DNA of 64,000 nucleotides from Anodontia alba (lineage: Eukaryota; Mollusca; Bivalvia; Lucinida; Lucinidae), in contig OZ024824.1 in assembly GCA_964016985.1 (NCBI GenBank), positions 120,300,951-120,364,950 of the forward strand, in the 5' to 3' direction. Below, piece after piece: positions 28,801 through 32,796 of this stretch. Under the pieces are notes generated by a model. It saw only the letters and a program-made list of their open reading frames with translations, searched no databases and was not told the origin of the DNA. The position numbers were made by a program, and so were the translations under genes. Every line of letters begins with the position of its first letter. Position 1 is the stretch's first letter.

Positions 28801-31800
28801 CACTTTCTTTGTTATGTACTTATCTCCCCTTGATGTTCAAGGTTTACCTTTTTTCAAAATTATATGTTATGTTTATTCTTCAGTGGATTGCTTTCATATT
28901 TAGTAGGGATAAAGAGGAACAGTAGGATGCCAACTCTCACTTTCTTTGTTATGAACTCCTTGAAGCTGAAATCTTGTGCAGACCATAACTCCCATACTGT
29001 TTGAGATAATTTGATAATATTTGGTAGGGACATATATCAGGTCAAGTAAGAGTGTCACTTGCAAGAAATACAACTCTTGCTTCGTTATTTTTTCTAGTCG
29101 TCCCCCCAGAAGGAATTTCTAAGCCAAATTCTTATGCACTCAGTAAGGTCATAATGGTTTGAAATATTTTGATATTCATAATATTTGGTAGAGACATAGA
29201 TAAGGACCACAAGAGGTGTCATGTGCAAGAATTTTTTATCTCCCCTGAAACTGAAATCTTGTGCAGGCCGTACTGTTTGCAATAATTTAATAATAATTGG
29301 TAGGGACATTTATCAGGTCAAGTAAGAGTCACATGCAGGAAGGACAATTGCTTTTTTTCTAGTTATCTCCCCTGAACAAATTTCTAAGCCAAATTCTTGT
29401 GCACTTCATAACTTCTTTATGGTTTGAAATAGTTTGATAATATTTGGTAGAGGCATGGATAAGGACCAGTAGGTTTATCATGTGCGAGAGACAACTCTGA
29501 CTTTCTTTGTTATATACTTATCTCCCTGAAGCTAAAAGCTTATGCAGACATTTTTTTTTTTTTTTCATATGCAGGTTGTAGCTTTTTGGGGGTGAAAATT
29601 GATTTTTTTTCACTTATGCACATTGTGGCTCCGGTGACTTAGCCTCCTCTATATTCTTACCAGTGACCACATCAGTAACTAGCATTTTTTTTGATAAAAA
29701 TTGTATTTTTAGACAGGCTTTTCAAGGAAAAATTCTGTCCTTTAAAATAGTGATGTGGGGCGGTCGAGCATTGTCTGAGGCTTAACTTTTGATTAACCTT
29801 TTTTCAAAGTGATATGTTACCTTTATTCTTCAATGGAAAAACCCGTCCATAATGACGTTAAGCATTTTTAGCTCACCTAAGCATAAAGTGCTCAAGGTGA
29901 GCTATTGTGGTCAGTCATGGTCCATCGTCCATCATGCGTCTTCTGCCATGCATCCTCTGTTGTGCAGCGTCAACAATTGCTGAAAAAGCCTACTCCTCCT
30001 ACACCCCTGGGCCAGTCAACTCAAAACTTGGCCTACTCCTCCTACACCCCTGGGCCAATCGACTCGACACTTGGACATGGCAGCCGTCTTGAAAATCTAT
30101 TTTTTTGTTTCTTCTCCTGAACAGAAAGGCCATTTGACTTGAAAATTGGTAGGAAGCATCGGGGTGACTTGTAGATCAAAAATACCAAAATATACCTTGT
30201 TGGTTCTCATTTTACATCATAACATACCTTGTGGATGCTCTTATTACACCAAAACATACCTTGTGGGTGCTCATTTTACACCAAAACATAACTTGTTGGC
30301 ACTCATTTTACACCAATACATACCTTGTCGGGGCTCATTTTACATTAAAACATACCTTGTAGGTTCTCATTTTGCACTGACATATACCTTGTGGGTTCTG
30401 GTTTGTAACCAAATCATACCTTGTGGGTGCTCATTTTACGCAAAAACATACCTTGTTTGGGTTCCGTTTTACACAATAACATTCCTTGTTGGTTCTCATT
30501 TTACACCAAAACATACCTTGTGGGTTCTCATTTTACACCAAAACATACCTTGTGGTTCTCATCTTACACCAAAACATACCTTGTTGGTTCTCATTTTACA
30601 CCAAAACATACCTTGTGAGTTCTCATTTTACACCAAAACATACCTTGTGGGTTCTCATTTTACACCAAAACATACCTTGTGGGTTCTCATTTTACACCAA
30701 AACATACCATGTGGATGCTCATTTTACACCAACATATACCTTGTTGGTTCTCATTTTACACCAAAATATACCTTGTGGGTGCTCATTTTACACCAAAACA
30801 TACCTTGTGGGTGCTCATTTTACACCAAAACATACCTTTTGGGTATTCATTTTACACCAAAACATACCTTTTGGGGCCTCATTTAACAACAAAATATACC
30901 TTGTTGGTTCTCATTTTATACCAAAACATGCCTTGTGGTTTCTCGTTTTACACCAAAACATACCTTGTGGGTTCTCATTTTACACCAAAACATACCTTGT
31001 GGGTACTCATTTTACACCAATGCATACCAGTACCTTGTGAGTGCTCACTGGCATTACCTCAGTGAGGCCAAGCCAATGAACACCCATAAGATATGTTTTG
31101 GTGCAAAAATATCAAAAAATATTTTCTGAATACTTGCCTTATCTACATCTAAGTGTTGACAACAAAAATGTTGTCCAACTTATAGCTCCATATAAGGTGA
31201 TTTTTTTTTTTCATCAGAAAAATATTGATAATTTTCTTATTTCTCAACCAAAACATATCTTGTGTGTACTAATCAGAAGCACCTCCAGGAGGCACTACTA
31301 ATGAGTACCACAACGTATGTTTTCGTTGAGAAATAAGAAAAATGTTATATGGATACCCTCTCTTAAATGCAGCTATGGTCTAACTGTATCAAACAACATC
31401 AGATTGTTGGATTATCTGCTGCAAGGGCTATTTGGTACCTTTACTTTTCTTGGCATGGCTTATTGTTTTATGAAAACTTGTTTTAATTGTAGATGAGAAT
31501 TTTGCTGTGAAACATTCAAGAAGGGGCATCCTAGGCATGGCAAATAAAGGTAGACATACAAATGGGTCACAGTTTTACATAACACTGCAGCCAGCTTCGT
31601 GGATGAACACAAAATACGTTGCATTTGGGTAAGTTTATATGAAAGGGGAATGGATACACTTTCAGGGGAGGCAACTCTGTCAAAATTGTTTGCTTCCCTT
31701 TTACTCTTAAGGGAAAGAATTTGCTACTTCAAGAAATATATGTTTGGGATATTTGTTAGAAATGCCTCAGTGAGAGTGTGAGGAAATAAAAATAAAAGAC

Positions 31801-32536
31801 ATTTCTTACATACTGTTCTCCTGTGTTTAAGGATTCTTTACAACAGCAAATTCATTTTAATGACAATATCTTTGGAAACAAATGCTATAGCTGTAATGAG
31901 ACTCTGCTATGTTTGGATAAGTTTGCTATTCATATGTAAGATATGGATGATACTGGCTTTAGACATGTTTATAGATTTTCTGCAAAATATAATTAGCTTT
32001 TAATTTTTTTAACTTAGTTCATTACATGCTAAATTCATAAATAACAAGCACACAAAATGCACTTCTTCATCACGAAAACATGCCTATGTAGTTTTGACCC
32101 CCTTAAACCCCACTTTTATACAGTAAGACTGGGGTTTACAGGGGTATACATTATTTTTCTTATTTCTGCTGAAAACATAGATTGTGAGTACTTGTTAGAA
32201 CCGCCTCGCTGAGGCGGTTCTAACGAGTACCCACAATCTATGTTTTGAGCAGAAATATGAAAAATATCAGAGTTTTTCATCTGAAAATTTTCAGTTTTTG
32301 GAGATGAAATTTTCTATATATTTGAATAGGCGAGTTTTCGTAATGTTATCATCTGACTACTACTGTTTACATTCCATCCCCTCTCTGTTCTTTCATTATT
32401 CAATGATTCTTTTTACAGTCAAGTGATTGAGGGCACAGAAACTTTGAAGAAAATGGAAGAAGTGCAGACAATGAATGAGAGACCTAATCAGGACATTAAA
32501 GTATCTGCCTGTGGCATTTGTGTCTATGAATTTTAA
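854..32536 (+). CDS. PPIL6: PPIL6, cyclophilin-like peptidyl-prolyl isomerase-like 6, complete, 8 exons
   Basis: Coding exons are 854-931, 6380-6475, 8965-9153, 11658-11720, 16651-16801, 26323-26379, 31493-31628 and 32419-32536. They join in frame to 295 codons plus TAA; human PPIL6 is 311 residues. Residues 1-121 are the family-specific N-terminal part. The cyclophilin-type domain covers about 122-295, with FHRIV (180-184), IQGGD (189-193), ESIYG (203-207), GILGMANKG (223-231), NGSQFYI (235-241) and VAFG (254-257). Against cyclophilin A, Arg55 (R182), Gln63 (Q190) and Trp121 (W248) are kept. Phe60 and Met61 are replaced by G187 and W188, Phe113 by Y240, and His126 by Y253. Catalysis is therefore probably weak or absent; human PPIL6 is also annotated as probably inactive. 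No signal peptide or membrane segment is seen. The start is the first ATG after an in-frame stop and has purine at -3 and G at +4. Assignment is from remembered family sequence, not a search. Confidence 0.93.
932..1790. other. intron 1, left part, nothing recognised
   Basis: AT-rich intronic sequence with no recognisable protein, RNA or terminal repeat. The short open frames on both strands here show no family resemblance. Confidence 0.4.
1900..2883 (-). pseudogene. LINE remnant: RNase H domain and zinc-finger C-terminus
   Basis: On the minus strand, 2883-2539 carries the RNase H motifs [10 protein letters not shown] and [17 protein letters not shown]. After a frame break, 2486-2058 continues with [15 protein letters not shown] and a zinc-finger-like [18 protein letters not shown], the usual C-terminus of non-LTR ORF2 proteins with RNase H. 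The reverse transcriptase and everything upstream are missing, as in 5'-truncated copies. About 150 bases below 2058 are probably its 3' UTR. It lies antisense in PPIL6 intron 1. Confidence 0.8.
3131..3550. mobile_element. non-autonomous DNA element with about 40-bp inverted ends
   Basis: The left end (3131-3171, beginning ACCGTAACACACCGAAACAC) is the inverted match of 3506-3550 (GTGTTTCGGTGTGTTCTGGT). Between them lies a hairpin (about 3236-3340, with TGTCTTCAGTGGAGACAATT) of the same kind as the centres at 27236, 56380 and 63324, so another MITE core seems nested or shared. Confidence 0.65.
3560..4590. other. intron 1, middle part, nothing recognised
   Basis: AT-rich intronic sequence; no coding similarity or clear terminal repeats seen on either strand. 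Confidence 0.4.
4791..4912 (+). mobile_element. MITE, family S190, internally deleted
   Basis: The left end ATAGTTCCAGATAAGG and right end near ATCTGAAGCTGTG match the family. Only the left arm of the central hairpin (AACATATGTTGTGGGTATTC) remains. Confidence 0.7.
4920..5400. other. intron 1 segment with short GAT microsatellite
   Basis: A GAT-type trinucleotide repeat lies at about 5003-5036. The rest shows no recognisable gene or element. Confidence 0.45.
5402..5596 (+). mobile_element. MITE, family P195
   Basis: Ends CCCTAAGTATTGGGACAG and, inverted, CCATTGCTTAGGG. The centre is a hairpin with arms around CAGTGTAGACCCAGATCAG. It lies in PPIL6 intron 1. Confidence 0.8.
5928..6108 (-). mobile_element. 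MITE, family P195
   Basis: Starts ACCCTAAGTATTCGGACA and ends with TGTCCGAATAC...; the AGTGTAGACCCAGATGAG hairpin is off-centre, reversed relative to the copy at 5402. It lies about 270 bases before exon 2. Confidence 0.75.
6380..6475 (+). CDS. PPIL6: PPIL6 exon 2 (codons 27-58)
   Basis: The acceptor is ATTTTGCAG and the donor AAG|GTAAAG, phase 0 at both ends, 96 bases. It encodes the segment running from WLHSQHP to AKKK and aligns with the part of vertebrate PPIL6 that precedes the family's ELKNETW-like motif. Confidence 0.88.
6815..6993. mobile_element. MITE with ACAAAATGGCATGTG ends
   Basis: The left end ACAAAATGGCATGTGTGCCC pairs with the right end GGGTGCACATGCCATTTTGT with few mismatches. 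The interior has inverted AAAGACTCAGATCAGCCTG and CAGGCTGATCTGAGTCTT-like arms, a variant of the hairpin in T206 and P195. Confidence 0.8.
7000..7740. repeat. intron 2, probable decayed DNA element
   Basis: At 7105-7165 there are repeated and inverted TTCACAAGTGAAA motifs, and at 7555-7600 a related TTTTCATTACACTGGTTGAAAA. This resembles a decayed palindromic element, but I could not fix its ends. Confidence 0.35.
7761..7881. repeat. (AC)n and (TA)n microsatellites
   Basis: About eleven AC units (7761-7782) are followed after a short AT spacer by a (TA)n run to about 7880. The open frame reading through it (THTHTH then YIYIYI) is only the microsatellite translated. Confidence 0.97.
7930..8165 (+). 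mobile_element. MITE, family C230
   Basis: It contains CCTAGCATCCCATTTAAG, then a hairpin with arms AGATCAGATGCC and GGCATCTGATCAGGATC, then GAAAACTAACCAGACATCC. It is the same layout as the copies at 38645, 40425 and 62330 (inverted). Confidence 0.7.
8470..8636 (-). mobile_element. MITE, family P195, shortened
   Basis: The end ACCCTAAGTATTGGGGCA is followed by the family interior ATAGTCCATTCTACTACCTC, a reduced hairpin near 8575-8612, and CCTATCTGTCCCAATA at the other end. Confidence 0.75.
8640..8825 (+). mobile_element. MITE, family D200
   Basis: It shares with 37838 and 40070 (inverted) the order GGTAATTxGCAAACAGTGCAG, a hairpin, CCATTTTTCTxxxGGAATA, and GGGGAGTTTATTCA. It stops just before the duplicated exon 3 remnant. 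Confidence 0.7.
8836..8911 (+). pseudogene. broken tandem copy of PPIL6 exon 3 acceptor and exon start
   Basis: About 76 bases (8836-8911) align with 8932-9010, an offset of 97 bases, covering the pyrimidine tract, the AG and the first 40 or so exon bases at roughly 80 percent identity by eye. The copied exon start reads GAA then TAA, so it would stop at its second codon. The copied AG (8866-8867) survives but sits in GCAATGAG rather than a good acceptor. Confidence 0.8.
8965..9153 (+). CDS. PPIL6: PPIL6 exon 3 (codons 59-121)
   Basis: The acceptor is TAATCAG and the donor AAT|GTATGT, phase 0, 63 codons. It carries the family motifs ELRGDTW, GGQL and [13 protein letters not shown]. The open frame runs back into the intron, so an unspliced reading would wrongly start at 8794. 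A degenerate copy of the acceptor and exon start lies 97 bases upstream. Confidence 0.93.
9191..9373 (+). mobile_element. MITE, family S190
   Basis: Ends ATAGCTCCATATAAG and, inverted, CTTACCTGGAGCTAT. The centre is a hairpin with arms CATATGTTGTGGGTACTCAT and the complement, closing on GCCGCACTGAGGC. It begins 37 bases after the exon 3 donor. Confidence 0.85.
9382..9587 (-). mobile_element. MITE, family T206, TTAA-flanked
   Basis: TTAA stands at 9378-9381 and 9588-9591. The ends are CCCTTGTTATGCTGAA and TTCAGCAGGACAAGGG. The centre is a hairpin with arms AGATCAGTTGGCTTCT and AGAGGCCAACTGATCT. TTAA target sites with CCC-starting ends suggest piggyBac-type mobilisation. Confidence 0.9.
9828..10058. 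mobile_element. TTAA-flanked MITE with CCCTTAAACTGCC ends
   Basis: TTAA lies at 9824-9827 and 10059-10062. Ends CCCTTAAACTGCCA and TTGGCATTTTAAGGG. The central hairpin (9898-9965) again has GACCCAGATCAGACTGC and GCAGTCTGATCAGGGTT arms, although the ends differ from T206. Confidence 0.85.
10140..10292 (+). mobile_element. MITE, family T206, damaged
   Basis: It has the family left part (CTGCTGAACCTGAATATGCC), the intact GATCAGTTGGCTTCTGAAGA hairpin, and the right part up to GAGTAACCTGATGCTGA. The right terminus is missing. Confidence 0.75.
10293..10610. repeat. minisatellite-element fragment followed by half an S190 MITE
   Basis: 10293-10525 resembles a single monomer of the minisatellite elements (ACTTGGTAGAAATGTAGAAC, GTTATCTCCCTTTG, GTGTCCGCTGTGTATG). 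10527-10610 is the right half of an S190 copy, ending TTATCTGGAGCTAT. Confidence 0.55.
10640..10859 (+). mobile_element. MITE, family P195, rearranged
   Basis: Interior family pieces appear in both orientations: CTACCGGTTTGTATGTCTAAAA, then TATTGGGACAGGTAGGCATTTGC, a decayed hairpin, and AGTAGTAGAATGGAC. It looks like two partial copies joined. Confidence 0.55.
10864..11069 (+). mobile_element. MITE, family T206, TTAA-flanked
   Basis: TTAA at 10860-10863 and 11070-11073, 206 bases. Ends CCGTAGTCCTGCTGAA and TTCAGCATGACAAGGG. The hairpin arms GATCAGTTGGCTTCTAAAG and the complement are nearly perfect. Confidence 0.9.
11309..11514 (+). mobile_element. MITE, family T206
   Basis: TTAA at 11305-11308; the right TTAA has decayed to TAAA. 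The length is 206 bases. Ends CCCTAGTCCTGCTGAA and TTCAGCAGGACAAGGG. It is about 145 bases before the exon 4 acceptor. Confidence 0.9.
11658..11720 (+). CDS. PPIL6: PPIL6 exon 4 (codons 122-142)
   Basis: The acceptor is CTTTCCAG and the donor GAG|GTTTGT, phase 0, 21 codons. It starts the cyclophilin-like domain with [11 protein letters not shown] and GRLVFE. It is too short to stand out as an open frame. Confidence 0.92.
11750..12180 (+). repeat. minisatellite-core element with two to three monomers
   Basis: It opens with GATAAGGGTGGGTATTATGG and CTGTCCATCTGTCC. The monomer ACCAAACTxGGTATGTGCATTG, with GACATCTxGTTTGGGATTGC and GCCCACCAC, then occurs twice. It starts about 30 bases after the exon 4 donor. 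Confidence 0.7.
12411..12616 (+). mobile_element. MITE, family T206, TTAA-flanked
   Basis: TTAA at 12407-12410 and 12617-12620, 206 bases. Ends CCCTTCTCTTGCTGGA and TTCAGCATGACAAGGG. The hairpin is GATCAGTTGGCTTCTGAAGA with its complement. Confidence 0.92.
12699..12946 (+). mobile_element. MITE, family G248, copy 1
   Basis: Ends CAGGGCCCAGTTGTTCAAAG and, inverted, CTTTGAACAACTGGTCCCAG. Subterminal TTAGTTAACGATTCGTTAA pairs with AACAGTTAACGAAATGACC. A long central hairpin has arms GAGTAGCTTTTGCA. It is nearly identical to 32549-32796. Confidence 0.9.
13140..13735 (+). repeat. minisatellite-core element, interrupted
   Basis: Monomers contain CTTATGTTTGTGGTCCTACT or TTATGCTTGTGGTCCTACTT and GGTCTCTAAGGTAAGxAAGG. 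A 243-base MITE (13281-13523) splits one monomer. The right end merges into the Gag relic. Confidence 0.65.
13281..13523. mobile_element. MITE with perfect 20-bp inverted ends and ATTT target duplication
   Basis: The left end CGAGGGTTGAGCGCAAGACT is exactly mirrored at 13504-13523. ATTT flanks both sides. A central hairpin has arms GCCATTGCTC and GAGCAATGGC within TGTAAACAATG inverted arms. Confidence 0.92.
13736..14607 (-). pseudogene. Gag-like relic of an LTR retrotransposon, possibly BEL/Pao
   Basis: The minus-strand frame 14607-14017 (196 codons) starts [11 protein letters not shown] and includes [19 protein letters not shown] and [15 protein letters not shown], phrases I associate with Gag of invertebrate BEL/Pao-like elements. 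Similarity continues below 14017 in another frame ([11 protein letters not shown]), then in a third (13963-13736, [13 protein letters not shown]). It ends with a zinc-knuckle-like [19 protein letters not shown]. At least two frame breaks make it dead. No pol and no LTR pair are recognisable. It is antisense in PPIL6 intron 4. Confidence 0.7.
14610..14940. other. upstream of the Gag relic, nothing recognised
   Basis: This could contain the leader or decayed LTR of the relic on the minus strand, but no matching LTR copy or primer-binding site was found by eye. Confidence 0.3.
14946..15468. mobile_element. DNA element with CAGTAAAACCTGT ends, host of a SINE
   Basis: The left end CAGTAAAACCTGT pairs with the right end ACAGTTTGGACTG, with TA on both sides. 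The interior has repeated CCTxTATTAAGCAAGC motifs pointing inward from the left and the complementary GATTGCTTAATACAG on the right. A tRNA-derived SINE is inserted at 15058. Confidence 0.75.
15058..15388 (+). mobile_element. tRNA-derived SINE with perfect 15-bp target duplication
   Basis: The head is tRNA-like: box A TGGCTCAGTGG at 15067-15077 and box B GGTTCGATCCC at 15110-15120. The body follows and the tail is GCGACGTTAAGCCCAAAT then CAAACAAACAAAAA. The target duplication ACCTGTATTAAGCAA is identical at 15043-15057 and 15389-15403. The conserved 3' tail resembles that of known mollusc SINEs. RNA polymerase III transcription is inferred from the boxes. Confidence 0.92.
15497..15603. mobile_element. 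107-bp near-perfect hairpin MITE
   Basis: Left arm CCCAGTCAGCATTCTACGTA and right arm TACGTAGAATGCTAGCTGGG; the arms continue through ATCGGGC and GGCCCGTCAG to a four-base loop. Rearranged relatives lie at 48930-48995 and 49232-49412. Confidence 0.88.
15706..15898 (+). mobile_element. MITE, family S190
   Basis: Ends ATAGCTCCAGATAAGG and CTTACCTGGAGCTAT. The hairpin closes on GTGCCTGGCCAAGGCAC. The right end is followed by a second tandem copy of its last 50 or so bases (15899-15960). Confidence 0.88.
16017..16263. mobile_element. MITE with TATATGAGCCAGCAC ends
   Basis: Perfect 15-base inverted ends. The interior has AAAGACTCAGATCAGCCTA and CAGGCTGATCTGAGTCTTCA arms, again a variant of the shared AGACYCAGATCAG hairpin. 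A fragment with similar arms follows at 16420-16505. Confidence 0.82.
16651..16801 (+). CDS. PPIL6: PPIL6 exon 5 (codons 143-193, split)
   Basis: The acceptor is TTCTCCACAG and the donor GGAG|GTAAGC, ending after the first base of codon 193. It holds [16 protein letters not shown] and [13 protein letters not shown], the region of the cyclophilin catalytic arginine. An S190 MITE begins 54 bases after the donor. Confidence 0.95.
16856..18477 (+). mobile_element. MITE, family S190, split by a minisatellite element
   Basis: The left end ATAGCTCCAGATAAGGT (16856-16872) resumes at about 18340 with the family hairpin AACATATGTTGTGGGTACTC and ends at ACCCCTCTTATCTAGACC. The 1.46 kb between is another element. 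Confidence 0.75.
16880..18335 (+). mobile_element. minisatellite-core element, 157-bp monomers
   Basis: The left end is a small hairpin (ATGTCTCC ... GGAGACAT) followed by CTGTCCATCTGTCTGTCC. About eight monomers of 145-158 bases contain TTGGAGTTATTCCCCTTTGA, GTGTCCGCTCTATAACTTG and TTCATGAAACTTCATAGA. The right end has GGGAGAGACATACG and AGCTCTAG. Confidence 0.88.
18495..18727 (-). mobile_element. MITE, family T206, decayed
   Basis: Family ends (TAGTCTGTGTCATGCTGAA and TTCAGCAGGACCAGAGTAA) and interior are present. The right hairpin arm with CAACTGATCTGGATCTGCAC occurs twice (18628-18650 and 18662-18687), so part of the hairpin was duplicated. Confidence 0.78.
18730..19095. other. intron 5 segment, nothing recognised
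   Basis: No coding similarity and no clear repeat ends seen. Confidence 0.4.
19097..20345 (+). mobile_element. minisatellite-core element with AGCTC...GAGCT hairpin ends
   Basis: It starts TTTTTTAGCTCCTCCTAGC and ends GAGCTCTGGTGAGC followed by GGCCCATAGGCCTCTTGTTC. Three degenerate monomers share ACTGGGCCAATTGAAACCAA and CTCAGGAACTGAA. A second start-like hairpin is at 20214-20260. One TGACCTTGA site lies at 19433-19441. Confidence 0.75.
20346..21180 (+). mobile_element. minisatellite-core element, about 170-bp monomers with TCAAGGTCA
   Basis: The start hairpin is CTCCAACATACAAAGTATGTTGAG. About four monomers contain TATTTGGCATGATGG, ATATAGGTCTAAA and GACCTTGAGGTCAAGGTCAC. It is homologous to the large array at 40930-42870. 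TCAAGGTCA occurs at 20580-20588 and 21057-21065, TGACCTTGA at 20569-20577. Confidence 0.78.
21181..21600. other. intron 5 segment, nothing recognised
   Basis: Apart from one decayed GGGCAAGGTCATGGG monomer remnant near 21205, no gene or element can be named. Confidence 0.35.
21600..23392 (+). mobile_element. minisatellite-core element, 163-bp monomers
   Basis: After a start with CTGTCTGTCCGTCCCTCC, about ten monomers of roughly 163 bases contain CTAACTCCTCCTACAGTTTA, ATCAAGCTGAAACTTGG, CCATGATGTGGAGCAG and AGAGTTATGCCCCTTTGAA. The right end is GGGGGTATGATGCTGCC and GAGCTCTTGTT. Confidence 0.9.
23395..23835. other. AT-rich intron 5 segment left of the Tc1 relic
   Basis: It may include the left end of the Tc1-like element, but no terminal inverted repeat could be matched to the right side. 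Confidence 0.3.
23835..24870 (+). pseudogene. Tc1-like transposase relic
   Basis: The frame 23840-24109 carries the N-terminal DNA-binding part ([32 protein letters not shown]). Downstream in shifting frames the catalytic part is still legible: DESHFNL near 24141, [21 protein letters not shown] near 24398, and ILDWPALS then NP near 24490, the third motif. Several stops and frame breaks make it inactive. It lies in PPIL6 intron 5. Confidence 0.85.
24875..25225. other. AT-rich intron 5 segment
   Basis: No gene seen. At 25145-25195 there is a fragment of a dispersed repeat (AAGGGGAATGGATACACTTT, GGAGGCAACTCTG) also present at 27600 and 31640. Confidence 0.4.
25230..26218 (-). pseudogene. non-LTR reverse transcriptase relic, probably RTE-type
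   Basis: Reading the minus strand from 26218: [21 protein letters not shown] and [17 protein letters not shown], then HQPAPGK-like [16 protein letters not shown] with [14 protein letters not shown] (25730-25548), then in other frames [21 protein letters not shown] and [20 protein letters not shown] pieces. This is the palm to C-terminus of a common animal RTE-like protein. The active-site block is damaged, and a 61-base tandem duplication interrupts it. Confidence 0.8.
26323..26379 (+). CDS. PPIL6: PPIL6 exon 6 (codons 193-212, split)
   Basis: The acceptor is ATTTTCAC-AG and the donor GAAG|GTAAAT, phase 1 at both ends. It completes GGD and encodes the loop [11 protein letters not shown] and VFE. 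It is separated from exon 5 by a 9.5 kb intron made almost wholly of repeats. Confidence 0.94.
26431..26626. mobile_element. TTAA-flanked MITE with CCCTTTCATCCC ends
   Basis: TTAA at 26427-26430 and 26627-26630, 196 bases. Ends CCCTTTCATCCCTAA and GGGCTGAAAGGG. The decayed central hairpin again contains GCAAGCAGTGTAG and TCTGGATCTATACTGTTTGC. It begins 52 bases after exon 6. Confidence 0.82.
26988..27191 (+). mobile_element. MITE, family T206, TTAA-flanked
   Basis: TTAA at 26984-26987 and 27192-27195, 204 bases. Ends CCCTTCTCTTGCTGAG and TTAGCATGGCAAGGG. Hairpin GATCAGTTGACTTCTGGAGA with its complement. Confidence 0.9.
27236..27482. mobile_element. TTAA-flanked MITE with CAGACGAC-type interior
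   Basis: TTAA flanks at 27232 and 27483. The interior has CAACAGACAACAAATTGAT, a hairpin around GTCTCCATTGGAGGCAAT with TTTCATG arms, and a right end CCTAGCAGGATAAGAG. It is the same layout as 56380-56578 and 63324-63530. Confidence 0.7.
27792..28010. mobile_element. MITE with 29-bp GGCCCCGAGG ends
   Basis: The left end GGCCCCGAGGTTATAAAACT and the 29 right-most bases are complementary except one position. The interior has inverted CATGCTCAxCAGCAACTGAG-like arms. Confidence 0.85.
28044..28242 (+). mobile_element. MITE, family P195
   Basis: Ends AACCCTACACATTGGGACA and TGCCCCAATACTTAGGGT. The hairpin arms are AGTGTAGACCCAGATCAG and CTGATCTGGGTCTACACT. A fragment with CCCAGATCAGCCTACATA follows at 28258-28400. 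Confidence 0.85.
28440..29560 (+). mobile_element. minisatellite-core element, about 170-bp degenerate monomers
   Basis: It begins GATGTCCGGGTGGGAGGG. Monomers contain GTTATATGTTACCTTTATTC, GGATTGCTTxCATAxxTGGT and GGTAGGGATGAAGAG, later replaced by a second type with TTTGGTAGxGACATxxATxAG and CTCCCCTGAA. A partial restart lies at 29735-29850. Confidence 0.7.
29868..31075 (+). mobile_element. element with AGCTCACC end carrying a 32-bp minisatellite
   Basis: The left end AGCTCACCTAAGCATAAAGT with its hairpin partner GTGCTCAAGGTGAGCT is the widespread mollusc repeat start. Two direct repeats (CTCCTCCTACACCCCTGGGC at 29993 and 30029) follow, then the minisatellite. The right end GTGAGTGCTCACTGG is less certain. 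Confidence 0.65.
30185..31045 (+). repeat. 32-bp minisatellite, about 26 units
   Basis: The unit reads CATACCTTGTGGGTTCTCAT then TTTACACCAAAA, with point variants (GTTGG, GTGGATG, GTGAG). It lacks a stop codon in all three plus-strand frames, and 32 is not a multiple of 3, so three overlapping long frames appear, each cycling through the same 32-residue period. These are not genes. Confidence 0.95.
31182..31376 (+). mobile_element. MITE, family S190
   Basis: Ends ATAGCTCCATATAAGG and CTTAAATGCAGCTAT. The hairpin closes on GCACCTCCAGGAGGC. It lies about 115 bases before exon 7. Confidence 0.82.
31493..31628 (+). CDS. PPIL6: PPIL6 exon 7 (codons 212-257, split)
   Basis: The acceptor is TAATTGTAG and the donor TTTGG|GTAAGT, entering in phase 1 and leaving in phase 2. 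It encodes [24 protein letters not shown] and [10 protein letters not shown], the most recognisable cyclophilin block. Confidence 0.95.
31638..31905 (+). repeat. two dispersed-repeat fragments in intron 7
   Basis: 31640-31720 matches the GGGGAATGGATACACTTTC repeat seen at 25150 and 27600. 31730-31905 matches the right part of the element that hosts the mariner (TTTACAACAGCAAATTCATT, GGAAACAAATGCTATAGCTG). Confidence 0.6.
32068..32345 (+). mobile_element. MITE, family H278
   Basis: Ends CATCACGAAAACATGCCTAT and CGAGTTTTCGTAATG. It contains CCCCACTTTTATACAGTAAG and a hairpin with arms TTGTGAGTACTTGTTAGAAC, GCCTCGCTGAGGC. It lies in intron 7, 73 bases before exon 8. Confidence 0.9.
32419..32536 (+). 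CDS. PPIL6: PPIL6 exon 8 and stop (codons 257-295)
   Basis: The acceptor is CTTTTTACAG; the stop is TAA at 32534-32536. It encodes [13 protein letters not shown] and NERP, matching the family C-terminus, and ends CVYEF. No AATAAA is obvious nearby; an ATTAAA lies near 33458. A G248 MITE starts at 32549, so it is probably transcribed in the 3' UTR. Confidence 0.93.
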
Positions 32537-32548
32537 TAAGCTGATCTA

Positions 32549-32796
32549 CAGGGCCCAGTTGTTCAAAGCTAACGTCGTCGTTAGTTAACGATTCGTTAAA
32601 ATTTACATCGAGTGATACGCAAATATGCTGAAATTTTTTGCTGAAAAAATGTGAGTAGCTTTTGCAGTGCAAAAGCTACTCACATTTTTTCAGCAAAAAA
32701 TATCAGAATATTGTATATTGAATCTGCTAAAACAGTTAACGAAATGAACCTTAACGAGCTCGTTAAGCTAACGATGCTTTGAACAACCGGGCCCTG
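32549..32796 (+). mobile_element. MITE, family G248, copy 2, in the PPIL6 3' UTR
   Basis: Ends CAGGGCCCAGTTGTTCAAAG and CTTTGAACAACCGGGCCCTG. It is almost identical to 12699-12946 across 248 bases, so one or both moved recently. It starts 12 bases after the PPIL6 stop codon. Confidence 0.92.

Noticed and set aside
30185..31045. Regular 32-bp repeats as a CRISPR array
   Set aside because: The units are directly adjacent with no unique spacers, and the setting is a eukaryotic intron.
30146..31065. Three overlapping long plus-strand open frames (up to 246 codons) that look like a repeat protein
   Set aside because: All three come from the same 32-bp stop-free minisatellite; no start context, domain or codon bias supports translation.
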